From Paragordius varius (Eukaryota > Nematomorpha), in assembly GCA_964247055.1 (NCBI GenBank), contig OZ176053.1, forward strand, positions 14,074,001 through 14,138,000: a stretch of 64,000 nucleotides of DNA. The letters are read 5' to 3'. The notes under the pieces are model-generated. The model searched no databases, was not told the DNA's origin, and saw nothing but the letters and a program-made list of their open reading frames with translations. Numbering within the stretch: position 1 is the stretch's first letter; the number at the start of each line of letters is the position of its first letter. Below, piece after piece: positions 40,944-55,100 of this stretch. Position numbers and translations under genes: made by a program.

Positions 40944-43900
40944 TCCGATCTCGAAAATATTTGGGGTGATGATGGAACTACCATAGGGCTACCCAAAAAA
41001 AATTATGGCGACATCACCTGATCAAATCTGGATTTTAGGTAGCCATTTTTATTTTTAAAATCGTATAAAATAAATTTTTTAAATATTTAAAAAATTCATA
41101 AAAATTATATTTTTACTCCGATCTCGAAAATATTTGGGGTGATGATGGAACTACCATAGGGCTACCCAAAAAAAATTATGGTGACATAACCTGATCAAAT
41201 TTGGATTTTAGGTAGCCATTTTTATTTTTAAAATCGTATAAAATAAATTTTTTAAATATTTTAAAAATTCAAAAAAATTACATTTATACTCCGATCTCGA
41301 CAATATTTGGGATGATGATGGAATTACCTTAGGGCTACCCAAAAAAAATTATGGTGACATCACCTGATCAAATTTGGATTTTAAGTAGCCATTTTTATTT
41401 TTAATATCGTATAAAATAAATTTTTTAAATATTTAAAAAATTCATAAAAATTACATTTATACTCCGATCTCGACAATATTTGGGGTGATGATGGAACTAC
41501 CATAGGGCTACCCAAAAAAAATTATGGCGACATCACCTGATCAAATCTGGATTTTAGGTAGCCATTTTTATTTTTAAATTGTATAAAATAAATTTTTTAA
41601 ATATTTAAAAAATTCATAAAAATTATATTTATACTCCGATCTCGAAAATATTTGGGGTGATGATGGAATTACCTTAGGGCTACCCAAAAAAAATTATGGC
41701 GACATCACCTGATCAAATCTGGATTTTAGGAAGCCATTTTTATTTTTAAAATCGTATAAAATAAATTTTTTAAATATTTAAAAAATTCATAAAAATTATA
41801 TTTATACTCCGATCTCGAAAATATTTGGGGTGATGATGGAACTACCATAGGGCTACCCAAAAAAAATTATGGTGACATAACCTGATCAAATTTGGATTTT
41901 AGGTAGCCATTTTTATTTTTAAAATCGTATAAAATAAATTTTTTAAATATTTAAAAAATTCATAAAAATTATATTTATACTCCGATCTCGAAAATATTTG
42001 GGGTGATGATGGAACTACCATAGGGCTACCCAAAAAAAATTATGGCGACATCACCTGATCAAATCTGGATTTTAGGTAGCCATTTTTATTTTTAAAATCG
42101 TATAAAATAAACATTTTAAATATTTAAAAAATTCATAAAAATTATATTTATACTCCGATCTCGAAAATATTTGGGGTGATGATGGAACTACCATAGGGCT
42201 ACCTAAAAAAAATTATGGTGACATAACCTGATCAAATTTGGATTTTAGGTTGCCATTTTTATTTTTAAAATCGTATAAAATAAATTTTATAAATATTTAA
42301 AAAATTCATAAAAATTATATTTATACTCCGATCTCGAAAATATTTGGGGTGATGATGGAACTACCATAGGGCTACCCAAAAAAAATTATGGCGACATCAC
42401 CTGATCAAATCTGGATTTTAGGTAGCCATTTTTATTTTTAAAATCGTATAAAATAAACTTTTTAAATATTTAAAAAATTCATAAAAATTATATTTATACT
42501 CCGATCTCGAAAATATTTGGGGTGATGATGGAATTACTATAGGGCTACCCAAAAAAAATTATGGTGACATCACCTGATCAAATTTGGATTTTAGGTAGCC
42601 ATTTTTATTTTTAATATCGTATAAAATAAATTTTTTAAATATTTAAAAAATTCATAAAAATTACATTTATACTCCGATCTCGACAATATTTGGGGTGATG
42701 ATGGAATTACCATAGGGCTACCCAAAAAAAATTATGGTGACATCACCTGATCAAATTTGGATTTTAGGTAGCCATTTTTATTTTTAAAATCGTATAAAAT
42801 AAATTTTTTAAATATTTAAAAAATTCAAAAAAATTACATATTTACTCCGATCTCGACAATATTTGGGGTGATGATGGAATTACCTTAGGGCTACCCAAAA
42901 AAAATTATGGTGACATCACCTGATCAAATTTGGATTTTAGGTAGCCATTTTTATTTTTAAAATCGTATAAAATAAATTTTTTAAATATTTAAAAAATTCA
43001 TAAAAATTATATTTATACTCCGATCTCGAAAATATTTGGGGTGATGATGGAATTACCTTAGGGCTACCCAAAAAAAATTATGGCGACATCACCTGATCAA
43101 ATCTGGATTTTAGGAAGCCATTTTTATTTTTAAAATCGTATAAAATAAATTTTTTAAATATTTAAAAAATTCATAAAAATTATATTTATACTCCGATCTC
43201 GAAAATATTTGGGGTGATGATGGAACTACCATAGGGCTACCCAAAAAAAATTATGGTGACATAACCTGATCAAATTTGGATTTTAGGTAGCCATTTTTAT
43301 TTTTAAAATCGTATAAAATAAATTTTTTAAATATTTAAAAAATTCATAAAAATTATATTTATACTCCGATCTCGAAAATATTTGGGGTGATGATGGAACT
43401 ACCATAGGGCTACCCAAAAAAAATTATGGCGACATCACCTGATCAAATCTGGATTTTAGGTAGCCATTTTTATTTTTAAAATCGTATAAAATAAACATTT
43501 TAAATATTTAAAAAATTCATAAAAATTATATTTATACTCCGATCTCGAAAATATTTGGGGTGATGATGGAACTACCATAGGGCTACCTAAAAAAATTATG
43601 GTGACATAACCTGATCAAATTTGGATTTTAGGTTGCCATTTTTATTTTTAAAATCGTATAAAATAAATTTTTTAAATATTTAAAAAATTCAAAAAAATTT
43701 CATTTATACTCCGATCTCGAAAATATTTGGGGTGATGATGGAACTACCATAGGGCTACCCAAAAAAAATTATGGTGACATAACCTGATCAAATTTGGATT
43801 TTAGGTAGCCATTTTTATTTTTAAAATCGTATAAAATAAATTTTTTAAATATTTAAAAAATTCATAAAAATTACATTTATACTCCGATCTCGACAATATT

Positions 43901-45265
43901 TGGGGTGATGATGGAACTACCATAGGGCTACCCAAAAAAAATTATGGTGACATCACCTGATCAGATTGGGATTTTAGGTAGCCATTTTTATTTTTAAAAT
44001 CGTATAAAATAAATTTTTTAAATATTTAAAAAATTCATAAAAATTACATTTATACTCCGATCTCGAAAATATTTGGGGTGATGATGGAACTACCATAGGG
44101 CTACCCAAAAAAAATTATGGTGACATCACCTGATCAAATTTGGATTTTAGGTAGCCATTTTTATTTTTAAAATCGTATAAAATAAATTTTTTAAATATTT
44201 AAAAAATTCATAAAAATTACATTTATACTCCGATCTCGAAAATATTTGGGGTGATGATGGAACTACCATAGGGCTACCCAAAAAAAAATATGGTGACATC
44301 ACCTGATCAAATTTGGATTTTATGTAGCCATTTTTATTTTTAAAATCGTATAAAATAAATTTTTTAAATATTTAAAAAATTCATAAAAATTACATTTATA
44401 CTCCGATCTCGAAAATATTTGGGGTGATGATGGAACTACCATAGGGCTACCCAAAAAAAATTATGGCGACATCACCTGATCAAATTTGGATTTTAGGTAG
44501 CCATTTTTATTTTTAAAATCGTATAAAATAAATTTTTTAAATATTTTAAAAATTCAAAAAAATTACATTTATACTCCGATCTCGACAATATTTGGGATGA
44601 TGATAGAATTACCTTAGGGCTACCCAAAAAAAATTATGGTGACATCACCTGATCAAATTTGGATTTTAAGTAGCCATTTTTATTTTTAATATCGTATAAA
44701 ATAAATTTTTTAAATATTTAAAAAATTCATAAAAATTACATTTATACTCCGATCTCGACAATATTTGGGGTGATGATGGAACTACCATAGGGCTACCCAA
44801 AAAAAATTATGGCGACATCACCTGATCAAATCTGGATTTTAGGTAGCCATTTTTATTTTTAAATTGTATAAAATAAATTTTATAAATATTTAAAAAATTC
44901 ATAAAAATTATATTTATACTCCGATCTCGAAAATATTTGGGGTGATGATGGAATTACCTTAGGGCTACCCAAAAAAAATTATGGCGACATCACCTGATCA
45001 AATCTGGATTTTAGGAAGCCATTTTTATTTTTAAAATCGCATAAAATAAATTTTTTAAATATTTAAAAAATTCATAAAAATTATATTTATACTCCGATCT
45101 CGAAAATATTTGGGGTGATGATGGAACTACCATAGGGCTACCCAAAAAAAATTATGGTGACATAACCTGATCAAATTTGGATTTTAGGTAGCCATTTTTA
45201 TTTTTAAAATCGTATAAAATAAATTTTTTAAATATTTAAAAAATTCATAAAAATTATATTTTTAC
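40771..45265 (+). repeat. 26-monomer tandem duplication, copy 1 (4,495 bp)
   Basis: Every landmark in this block recurs 4,495 bp downstream: the TTTTTACTCCG junction (40771 and 45266), TTTGGGATGATGATGG (about 41309 and 45804), AAATTGTATAA (about 41578 and 46073), AAACATTTTAAAT, ACCTAAAAA with AGGTTGCC, AATTACTATAGGG, ACATATTTACTCC, CAGATTGGG, TTTATGTAG, and TTTGGGATGATGATAG (44594 and 49088). The block contains a complete 19-monomer HOR (41290-44574) and a seven-monomer partial HOR (44575-45784, which runs slightly past the boundary). Confidence 0.92.
41290..44574 (+). repeat. 19-monomer HOR, copy 1 (3,285 bp)
   Basis: It begins with the GGGATGATGATGGAATT monomer. The subtype order can be written a b c d e f g h i j c d e f' k l m n o. 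Here b has AAATTGTATAA; c has AGGAAGCC; d has CATAACC; e has AAACATTTT; f has ACCTAAAA with AGGTTGCC; g has AAACTTTTTAAAT; h has AATTACTATAGGG; i ends ACATATTTACTCC; j is AATTACCTTAGGG; f' ends AAAATTTCATTTA; l has CAGATTGGG; n has TTTATGTAG; o has TATTTTAAAAATTC. The c-d-e-f part occurs twice, 1384 bp (eight monomers) apart, so the HOR itself was built from a smaller repeat. Confidence 0.9.
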
Positions 45266-48200
45266 TCCGATCTCGAAAATATTTGGGGTGATGATGGAAC
45301 TACCATAGGGCTACCCAAAAAAAATTATGGTGACATAACCTGATCAAATTTGGATTTTAGGTAGCCATTTTTATTTTTAAAATCGTATAAAATAAATTTT
45401 TTAAATATTTAAAAAATTCATAAAAATTATATTTATACTCCGATCTCGAAAATATTTGGGGTGATGATGGAACTACCATAGGGCTACCCAAAAAAAATTA
45501 TGGCGACATCACCTGATCAAATCTGGATTTTAGGTAGCCATTTTTATTTTTAAAATCGTATAAAATAAATTTTTTAAATATTTAAAAAATTCATAAAAAT
45601 TATATTTTTACTCCGATCTCGAAAATATTTGGGGTGATGATGGAACTACCATAGGGCTACCCAAAAAAAATTATGGAGACATAACCTGATCAAATTTGGA
45701 TTTTAGGTAGCCATTTTTATTTTTAAAATCGTATAAAATAAATTTTTTAAATATTTTAAAAATTCAAAAAAATTACATTTATACTCCGATCTCGACAATA
45801 TTTGGGATGATGATGGAATTACCTTAGGGCTACCCAAAAAAAATTATGGTGACATCACCTGATCAAATTTGGATTTTAAGTAGCCATTTTTATTTTTAAT
45901 ATCGTATAAAATAAATTTTTTAAATATTTAAAAAATTCATAAAAATTACATTTATACTCCGATCTCGACAATATTTGGGGTGATGATGGAACTACCATAG
46001 GGCTACCCAAAAAAAATTATGGCGACATCACCTGATCAAATCTGGATTTTAGGTAGCCATTTTTATTTTTAAATTGTATAAAATAAATTTTTTAAATATT
46101 TAAAAAATTCATAAAAATTATATTTATACTCCGATCTCGAAAATATTTGGGGTGATGATGGAATTACCTTAGGGCTACCCAAAAAAAATTATGGCGACAT
46201 CACCTGATCAAATCTGGATTTTAGGAAGCCATTTTTATTTTTAAAATCGTATAAAATAAATTTTTTAAATATTTAAAAAATTCATAAAAATTATATTTAT
46301 ACTCCGATCTCGAAAATATTTGGGGTGATGATGGAACTACCATAGGGCTACCCAAAAAAAATTATGGTGACATAACCTGATCAAATTTGGATTTTAGGTA
46401 GCCATTTTTATTTTTAAAATCGTATAAAATAAATTTTTTAAATATTTAAAAAATTCATAAAAATTATATTTATACTCCGATCTCGAAAATATTTGGGGTG
46501 ATGATGGAACTACCATAGGGCTACCCAAAAAAAATTATGGCGACATCACCTGATCAAATCTGGATTTTAGGTAGCCATTTTTATTTTTAAAATCGTATAA
46601 AATAAACATTTTAAATATTTAAAAAATTCATAAAAATTATATTTATACTCCGATCTCGAAAATATTTGGGGTGATGATGGAACTACCATAGGGCTACCTA
46701 AAAAAAATTATGGTGACATAACCTGATCAAATTTGGATTTTAGGTTGCCATTTTTATTTTTAAAATCGTATAAAATAAATTTTATAAATATTTAAAAAAT
46801 TCATAAAAATTATATTTATACTCCGATCTCGAAAATATTTGGGGTGATGATGGAACTACCATAGGGCTACCCAAAAAAAATTATGGCGACATCACCTGAT
46901 CAAATCTGGATTTTAGGTAGCCATTTTTATTTTTAAAATCGTATAAAATAAACTTTTTAAATATTTAAAAAATTCATAAAAATTATATTTATACTCCGAT
47001 CTCGAAAATATTTGGGGTGATGATGGAATTACTATAGGGCTACCCAAAAAAAATTATGGTGACATCACCTGATCAAATTTGGATTTTAGGTAGCCATTTT
47101 TATTTTTAATATCGTATAAAATAAATTTTTTAAATATTTAAAAAATTCATAAAAATTACATTTATACTCCGATCTCGACAATATTTGGGGTGATGATGGA
47201 ATTACCATAGGGCTACCCAAAAAAAATTATGGTGACATCACCTGATCAAATTTGGATTTTAGGTAGCCATTTTTATTTTTAAAATCGTATAAAATAAATT
47301 TTTTAAATATTTAAAAAATTCAAAAAAATTACATATTTACTCCGATCTCGACAATATTTGGGGTGATGATGGAATTACCTTAGGGCTACCCAAAAAAAAT
47401 TATGGTGACATCACCTGATCAAATTTGGATTTTAGGTAGCATTTTTATTTTTAAAATCGTATAAAATAAATTTTTTAAATATTTAAAAAATTCATAAAAA
47501 TTATATTTATACTCCGATCTCGAAAATATTTGGGGTGATGATGGAATTACCTTAGGGCTACCCAAAAAAAATTATGGCGACATCACCTGATCAAATCTGG
47601 ATTTTAGGAAGCCATTTTTATTTTTAAAATCGTATAAAATAAATTTTTTAAATATTTAAAAAATTCATAAAAATTATATTTATACTCCGATCTCGAAAAT
47701 ATTTGGGGTGATGATGGAACTACCATAGGGCTACCCAAAAAAAATTATGGTGACATAACCTGATCAAATTTGGATTTTAGGTAGCCATTTTTATTTTTAA
47801 AATCGTATAAAATAAATTTTTTAAATATTTAAAAAATTCATAAAAATTATATTTATACTCCGATCTCGAAAATATTTGGGGTGATGATGGAACTACCATA
47901 GGGCTACCCAAAAAAAATTATGGCGACATCACCTGATCAAATCTGGATTTTAGGTAGCCATTTTTATTTTTAAAATCGTATAAAATAAACATTTTAAATA
48001 TTTAAAAAATTCATAAAAATTATATTTATACTCCGATCTCGAAAATATTTGGGGTGATGATGGAACTACCATAGGGCTACCTAAAAAAATTATGGTGACA
48101 TAACCTGATCAAATTTGGATTTTAGGTTGCCATTTTTATTTTTAAAATCGTATAAAATAAATTTTTTAAATATTTAAAAAATTCAAAAAAATTTCATTTA

Positions 48201-49759
48201 TACTCCGATCTCGAAAATATTTGGGGTGATGATGGAACTACCATAGGGCTACCCAAAAAAAATTATGGTGACATAACCTGATCAAATTTGGATTTTAGGT
48301 AGCCATTTTTATTTTTAAAATCGTATAAAATAAATTTTTTAAATATTTAAAAAATTCATAAAAATTACATTTATACTCCGATCTCGACAATATTTGGGGT
48401 GATGATGGAACTACCATAGGGCTACCCAAAAAAAATTATGGTGACATCACCTGATCAGATTGGGATTTTAGGTAGCCATTTTTATTTTTAAAATCGTATA
48501 AAATAAATTTTTTAAATATTTAAAAAATTCATAAAAATTACATTTATACTCCGATCTCGAAAATATTTGGGGTGATGATGGAACTACCATAGGGCTACCC
48601 AAAAAAAATTATGGTGACATCACCTGATCAAATTTGGATTTTAGGTAGCCATTTTTATTTTTAAAATCGTATAAAATAAATTTTTTAAATATTTAAAAAA
48701 TTCATAAAAATTACATTTATACTCCGATCTCGAAAATATTTGGGGTGATGATGGAACTACCATAGGGCTACCCAAAAAAAAATATGGTGACATCACCTGA
48801 TCAAATTTGGATTTTATGTAGCCATTTTTATTTTTAAAATCGTATAAAATAAATTTTTTAAATATTTAAAAAATTCATAAAAATTACATTTATACTCCGA
48901 TCTCGAAAATATTTGGGGTGATGATGGAACTACCATAGGGCTACCCAAAAAAAATTATGGCGACATCACCTGATCAAATTTGGATTTTAGGTAGCCATTT
49001 TTATTTTTAAAATCGTATAAAATAAATTTTTTAAATATTTTAAAAATTCAAAAAAATTACATTTATACTCCGATCTCGACAATATTTGGGATGATGATAG
49101 AATTACCTTAGGGCTACCCAAAAAAAATTATGGTGACATCACCTGATCAAATTTGGATTTTAAGTAGCCATTTTTATTTTTAATATCGTATAAAATAAAT
49201 TTTTTAAATATTTAAAAAATTCATAAAAATTACATTTATACTCCGATCTCGACAATATTTGGGGTGATGATGGAACTACCATAGGGCTACCCAAAAAAAA
49301 TTATGGCGACATCACCTGATCAAATCTGGATTTTAGGTAGCCATTTTTATTTTTAAATTGTATAAAATAAATTTTTTAAATATTTAAAAAATTCATAAAA
49401 ATTATATTTATACTCCGATCTCGAAAATATTTGGGGTGATGATGGAATTACCTTAGGGCTACCCAAAAAAAATTATGGCGACATCACCTGATCAAATCTG
49501 GATTTTAGGAAGCCATTTTTATTTTTAAAATCGTATAAAATAAATTTTTTAAATATTTAAAAAATTCATAAAAATTATATTTATACTCCGATCTCGAAAA
49601 TATTTGGGGTGATGATGGAACTACCATAGGGCTACCCAAAAAAAATTATGGTGACATAACCTGATCAAATTTGGATTTTAGGTAGCCATTTTTATTTTTA
49701 AAATCGTATAAAATAAATTTTTTAAATATTTAAAAAATTCATAAAAATTATATTTATAC
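45266..49759 (+). repeat. 26-monomer tandem duplication, copy 2 (4,494 bp)
   Basis: This is the direct tandem copy of 40771-45265. Reading the two side by side, very few differences are visible: one base missing in GTAGCATTTTT near 47440, GGAGACATAACC versus GGTGACATAACC at one early unit, and small changes in the last few monomers. Such similarity over 4.5 kb implies a very recent event, or possibly an assembly duplication. Confidence 0.92.
45785..49068 (+). repeat. 19-monomer HOR, copy 2 (3,284 bp)
   Basis: It has the same nineteen subtypes in the same order as 41290-44574. By eye the only clear difference is a single-base deletion near 47440. It is directly adjacent to copy 3 at 49069. 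Confidence 0.92.
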
Positions 49760-52180
49760 TCCGATCTCGAAAATATTTGGGGTGATGATGGAACTACCAT
49801 AGGGCTACCCAAAAAAAATTATGGCGACATCACCTGATCAAATCTGGATTTTAGGTAGCCATTTTTATTTTTAAAATCGTATAAAATAAACATTTTAAAT
49901 ATTTAAAAAATTCATAAAAATTATATTTATACTCCGATCTCGAAAATATTTGGGGTGATGATGGAACTACCATAGGGCTACCTAAAAAAAATTATGGTGA
50001 CATAACCTGATCAAATTTGGATTTTAGGTTGCCATTTTTATTTTTAAAATCGTATAAAATAAATTTTATAAATATTTAAAAAATTCATAAAAATTATATT
50101 TATACTCCGATCTCGAAAATATTTGGGGTGATGATGGAACTACCATAGGGCTACCCAAAAAAAATTATGGCGACATCACCTGATCAAATCTGGATTTTAG
50201 GTAGCCATTTTTATTTTTAAAATCGTATAAAATAAACTTTTTAAATATTTAAAAAATTCATAAAAATTATATTTATACTCCGATCTCGAAAATATTTGGG
50301 GTGATGATGGAATTACTATAGGGCTACCCAAAAAAAATTATGGTGACATCACCTGATCAAATTTGGATTTTAGGTAGCCATTTTTATTTTTAATATCGTA
50401 TAAAATAAATTTTTTAAATATTTAAAAGATTCATAAAAATTACATTTATACTCCGATCTCGACAATATTTGGGGTGATGATGGAATTACCATAGGGCTAC
50501 CCAAAAAAAATTATGGTGACATCACCTGATCAAATTTGGATTTTAGGTAGCCATTTTTATTTTTAAAATCGTATAAAATAAATTTTTTAAATATTTAAAA
50601 AATTCAAAAAAATTACATATTTACTCTGATCTCGACAATATTTGGGGTGATGATGGAATTACCTTAGGGCTACCCAAAAAAAATTATGGTGACATCACCT
50701 GATCAAATTTGGATTTTAGGTAGCCATTTTTATTTTTAAAATCGTATAAAATAAATTTTTTAAATATTTAAAAAATTCATAAAAATTATATTTATACTCC
50801 GATCTCGAAAATATTTGGGGTGATGATGGAATTACCTTAGGGCTACCCAAAAAAAATTATGGCGACATCACCTGATCAAATCTGGATTTTAGGAAGCCAT
50901 TTTTATTTTTAAAATCGTATAAAATAAATTTTTTAAATATTTAAAAAATTCATAAAAATTATATTTATACTCCGATCTCGAAAATATTTGGGGTGATGAT
51001 GGAACTACCATAGGGCTACCCAAAAAAAAATATGGTGACATAACCTGATCAAATTTGGATTTTAGGTAGCCATTTTTATTTTTAAAATCGTATAAAATAA
51101 ATTTTTTAAATATTTAAAAAATTCATAAAAATTATATTTATACTCCGATCTCGAAAATATTTGGGGTGATGATGGAACTACCATAGGGCTACCCAAAAAA
51201 AATTATGGCGACATCACCTGATCAAATCTGGATTTTAGGTAGCCATTTTTATTTTTAAAATCGTATAAAATAAACATTTTAAATATTTAAAAAATTCATA
51301 AAAATTATATTTATACTCCGATCTCGAAAATATTTGGGGTGATGATAGAACTACCATAGGGCTACCTAAAAAAATTATGGTGACATAACCTGATCAAATT
51401 TGGATTTTAGGTTGCCATTTTTATTTTTAAAATCGTATAAAATAAATTTTTTAAATATTTAAAAAATTCAAAAAAATTTCATTTATACTCCGATCTCGAA
51501 AATATTTGGGGTGATGATGGAACTACCATAGGGCTACCCAAAAAAAATTATGGTGACATAACCTGATCAAATTTGGATTTTAGGTAGCCATTTTTATTTT
51601 TAAAATCGTATAAAATAAATTTTTTAAATATTTAAAAAATTCATAAAAATTACATTTATACTCCGATCTCGACAATATTTGGGGTGATGATGGAACTACC
51701 ATAGGGCTACCCAAAAAAAATTATGGTGACATCACCTGATCAGATTGGGATTTTAGGTAGCCATTTTTATTTTTAAAATCGTATAAAATAAATTTTTTAA
51801 ATATTTAAAAAATTCATAAAAATTACATTTATACTCCGATCTCGAAAATATTTGGGGTGATGATGGAACTACCATAGGGCTACCCAAAAAAAATTATGGT
51901 GACATCACCTGATCAAATTTGGATTTTAGGTAGCCATTTTTATTTTTAAAATCGTATAAAATAAATTTTTTAAATATTTAAAAAATTCATAAAAATTACA
52001 TTTATACTCCGATCTCGAAAATATTTGGGGTGATGATGGAACTACCATAGGGCTACCCAAAAAAAAATATGGTGACATCACCTGATCAAATTTGGATTTT
52101 ATGTAGCCATTTTTATTTTTAAAATCGTATAAAATAAATTTTTTAAATATTTAAAAAATTCATAAAAATTACATTTATAC
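49069..52180 (+). repeat. 19-monomer HOR, copy 3 (first 18 monomers, 3,112 bp)
   Basis: It follows the a-to-n order of the other copies. Visible private changes are TTAAAAGATTC near 50424, ACTCTGATC near 50625, AAAAATATGG near 51028 and GATGATAGAACTACC near 51346. The expected nineteenth monomer is replaced at 52181 by a unit with a canonical start but the ACATATTTACTCC end typical of position i, after which the order resumes at j. This is a register jump of several monomers. Confidence 0.88.
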
Positions 52181-55100
52181 TCCGATCTCGAAAATATTTG
52201 GGGTGATGATGGAACTACCATAGGGCTACCCAAAAAAATTATGGTGACATCACCTGATCAAATTTGGATTTTAGGTAGCCATTTTTATTTTTAAAATCGT
52301 ATAAAATAAATTTTTTAAATATTTAAAAAATTCAAAAAAATTACATATTTACTCCGATCTCGACAATATTTGGGGTGATGATGGAATTACCTTAGGGCTA
52401 CCCAAAAAAAATTATGGTGACATCACCTGATCAAATTTGGATTTTAGGTAGCCATTTTTATTTTTAAAATCGTATAAAATAAATTTTTTAAATATTTAAA
52501 AAATTCATAAAAATTATATTTATACTCCGATCTCGAAAATATTTGGGGTGATGATGGAATTACCTTAGGGCTACCCAAAAAAAATTATGGCGACATCACC
52601 TGATCAAATCTGGATTTTAGGAAGCCATTTTTATTTTTAAAATCGTATAAAATAAATTTTTTAAATATTTAAAAAATTCATAAAAATTATATTTATACTC
52701 CGATCTCGAAAATATTTGGGGTGATGATGGAACTACCATAGGGCTACCCAAAAAAAATTATGGTGACATAACCTGATCAAATTTGGATTTTAGGTAGCCA
52801 TTTTTATTTTTAAAATCGTATAAAATAAATTTTTTAAATATTTAAAAAATTCATAAAAATTATATTTATACTCCGATCTCGAAAATATTTGGGGTGATGA
52901 TGGAACTACCATAGGGCTACCCAAAAAAAATTATGGCGACATCACCTGATCAAATCTGGATTTTAGGTAGCCATTTTTATTTTTAAAATCGTATAAAATA
53001 AACATTTTAAATATTTAAAAAATTCATAAAAATTATATTTATACTCCGATCTCGAAAATATTTGGGGTGATGATGGAACTACCATAGGGCTACCCAAAAA
53101 AAATTATGGCGACATCACCTGATCAAATCTGGATTTTAGGTAGCCATTTTTATTTTTAAAATCGTATAAAATAAACATTTTAAATATTTAAAAAATTCAT
53201 AAAAATTATATTTATACTCCGATCTCGAAAATATTTGGGGTGATGATGGAACTACCATAGGGCTACCTAAAAAAAATTATGGTGACATAACCTGATCAAA
53301 TTTGGATTTTAGGTTGCCATTTTTATTTTTAAAATCGTATAAAATAAATTTTTTAAATATTTAAAAAATTCAAAAAAATTACATTTATACTCCGATCTCG
53401 AAAATATTTGGGGTGATGATGGAACTACCATAGGGCTACCCAAAAAAAATTATGGTGACATAACCTGATCAAATTTGAATTTTAGGTAGCCATTTTTATT
53501 TTTAAAATCGTATAAAATAAATTTTTTAAATATTTAAAAAATTCATAAAAATTACATTTATACTCCGATCTCGAAAATATTTGGGGTGATGATGGAACTA
53601 CCATAGGGCTACCCAAAAAAAATTATGGCGACCTCACCTGATCAAATTTGGATTTTAGGTAGCCATTTTTATTTTTAAAATCGTATAAAATAAATTTTTT
53701 AAATATTTAAAAAATTCAAAAAAATTACATTTATACTCCGATCTCGACAATATTTGGGGTGATGATGGAACTACCATAGGGCTACCCAAAAAAAATTATG
53801 GTGACATAACCTGATCAAATTTGGATTTTAGGTAGCCATTTTTATTTTTCAAATCGTATAAAATAAATTTTTTAAATATTTAAAAAATTCATAAAAATTA
53901 CATTTATACTCCGATCTCGAAAATATTTGGGGTGATGATGGAACTACCATAGGGCTACCCAAAAAAAATTATGGCGACCTCACCTGATCAAATTTGGATT
54001 TTAGGTAGCCATTTTTATTTTTAAAATCGTATAAAATAAATTTTTTAAATATTTAAAAAATTCATAAAAATTATATTTATACTCCGATCTCGAAAATATT
54101 TGGGGTGATGATGGAACTACCATAGGGCTACCCAAAAAAAATTATGGTGACATAACCTGATCAAATTTGGATTTTAGGTAGCCATTTTTATTTTTAAAAT
54201 CGTATAAAATAAATTTTATAAATATTTAAAAAATTCATAAAAATTATATTTATACTCCGATCTCGAAAATATTTGGGGTGATGATGGAACTACCATAGGG
54301 CTACCCAAAAAAAATTATGGCGACATCACCTGATCAAATCTGGATTTTAGGTAGCCATTTTTATTTTTAAAATCGTATAAAATAAACTTTTTAAATATTT
54401 AAAAAATTCATAAAAATTATATTTATACTCCGATCTCGAAAATATTTGGGGTGATGATGGAATTACTATAGGGCTACCCAAAAAAAATTATGGTGACATC
54501 ACCTGATCAAATTTGGATTTTAGGTAGCCATTTTTATTTTTAATATCGTATAAAATAAATTTTTTAAATATTTAAAAAATTCATAAAAATTACATTTATA
54601 CTCCGATCTCGACAATATTTGGGGTGATGATGGAATTACCATAGGGCTACACAAAAAAAATTATGGTGACATCACCTGATCAAATTTGGATTTTAGGTAG
54701 CCATTTTTATTTTTAAAATCGTATAAAATAAATTTTTTAAATATTTAAAAAATTCAAAAAAATTACATATTTACTCCGATCTCGACAATATTTGGGGTGA
54801 TGATGGAATTACCTTAGGGCTACCCAAAAAAAATTATGGTGACATCACCTGATCAAATTTGGATTTTAGGTAGCCATTTTTATTTTTAAAATCGTATAAA
54901 ATAAATTTTTTAAATATTTAAAAAATTCATAAAAATTATATTTATACTCCGATCTCGAAAATATTTGGGGTGATGATGGAATTACCTTAGGGCTACCCAA
55001 AAAAAATTATGGCGACATCACCTGATCAAATCTGGATTTTAGGAAGCCATTTTTATTTTTAAAATCGTATAAAATAAATTTTTTAAATATTTAAAAAATT

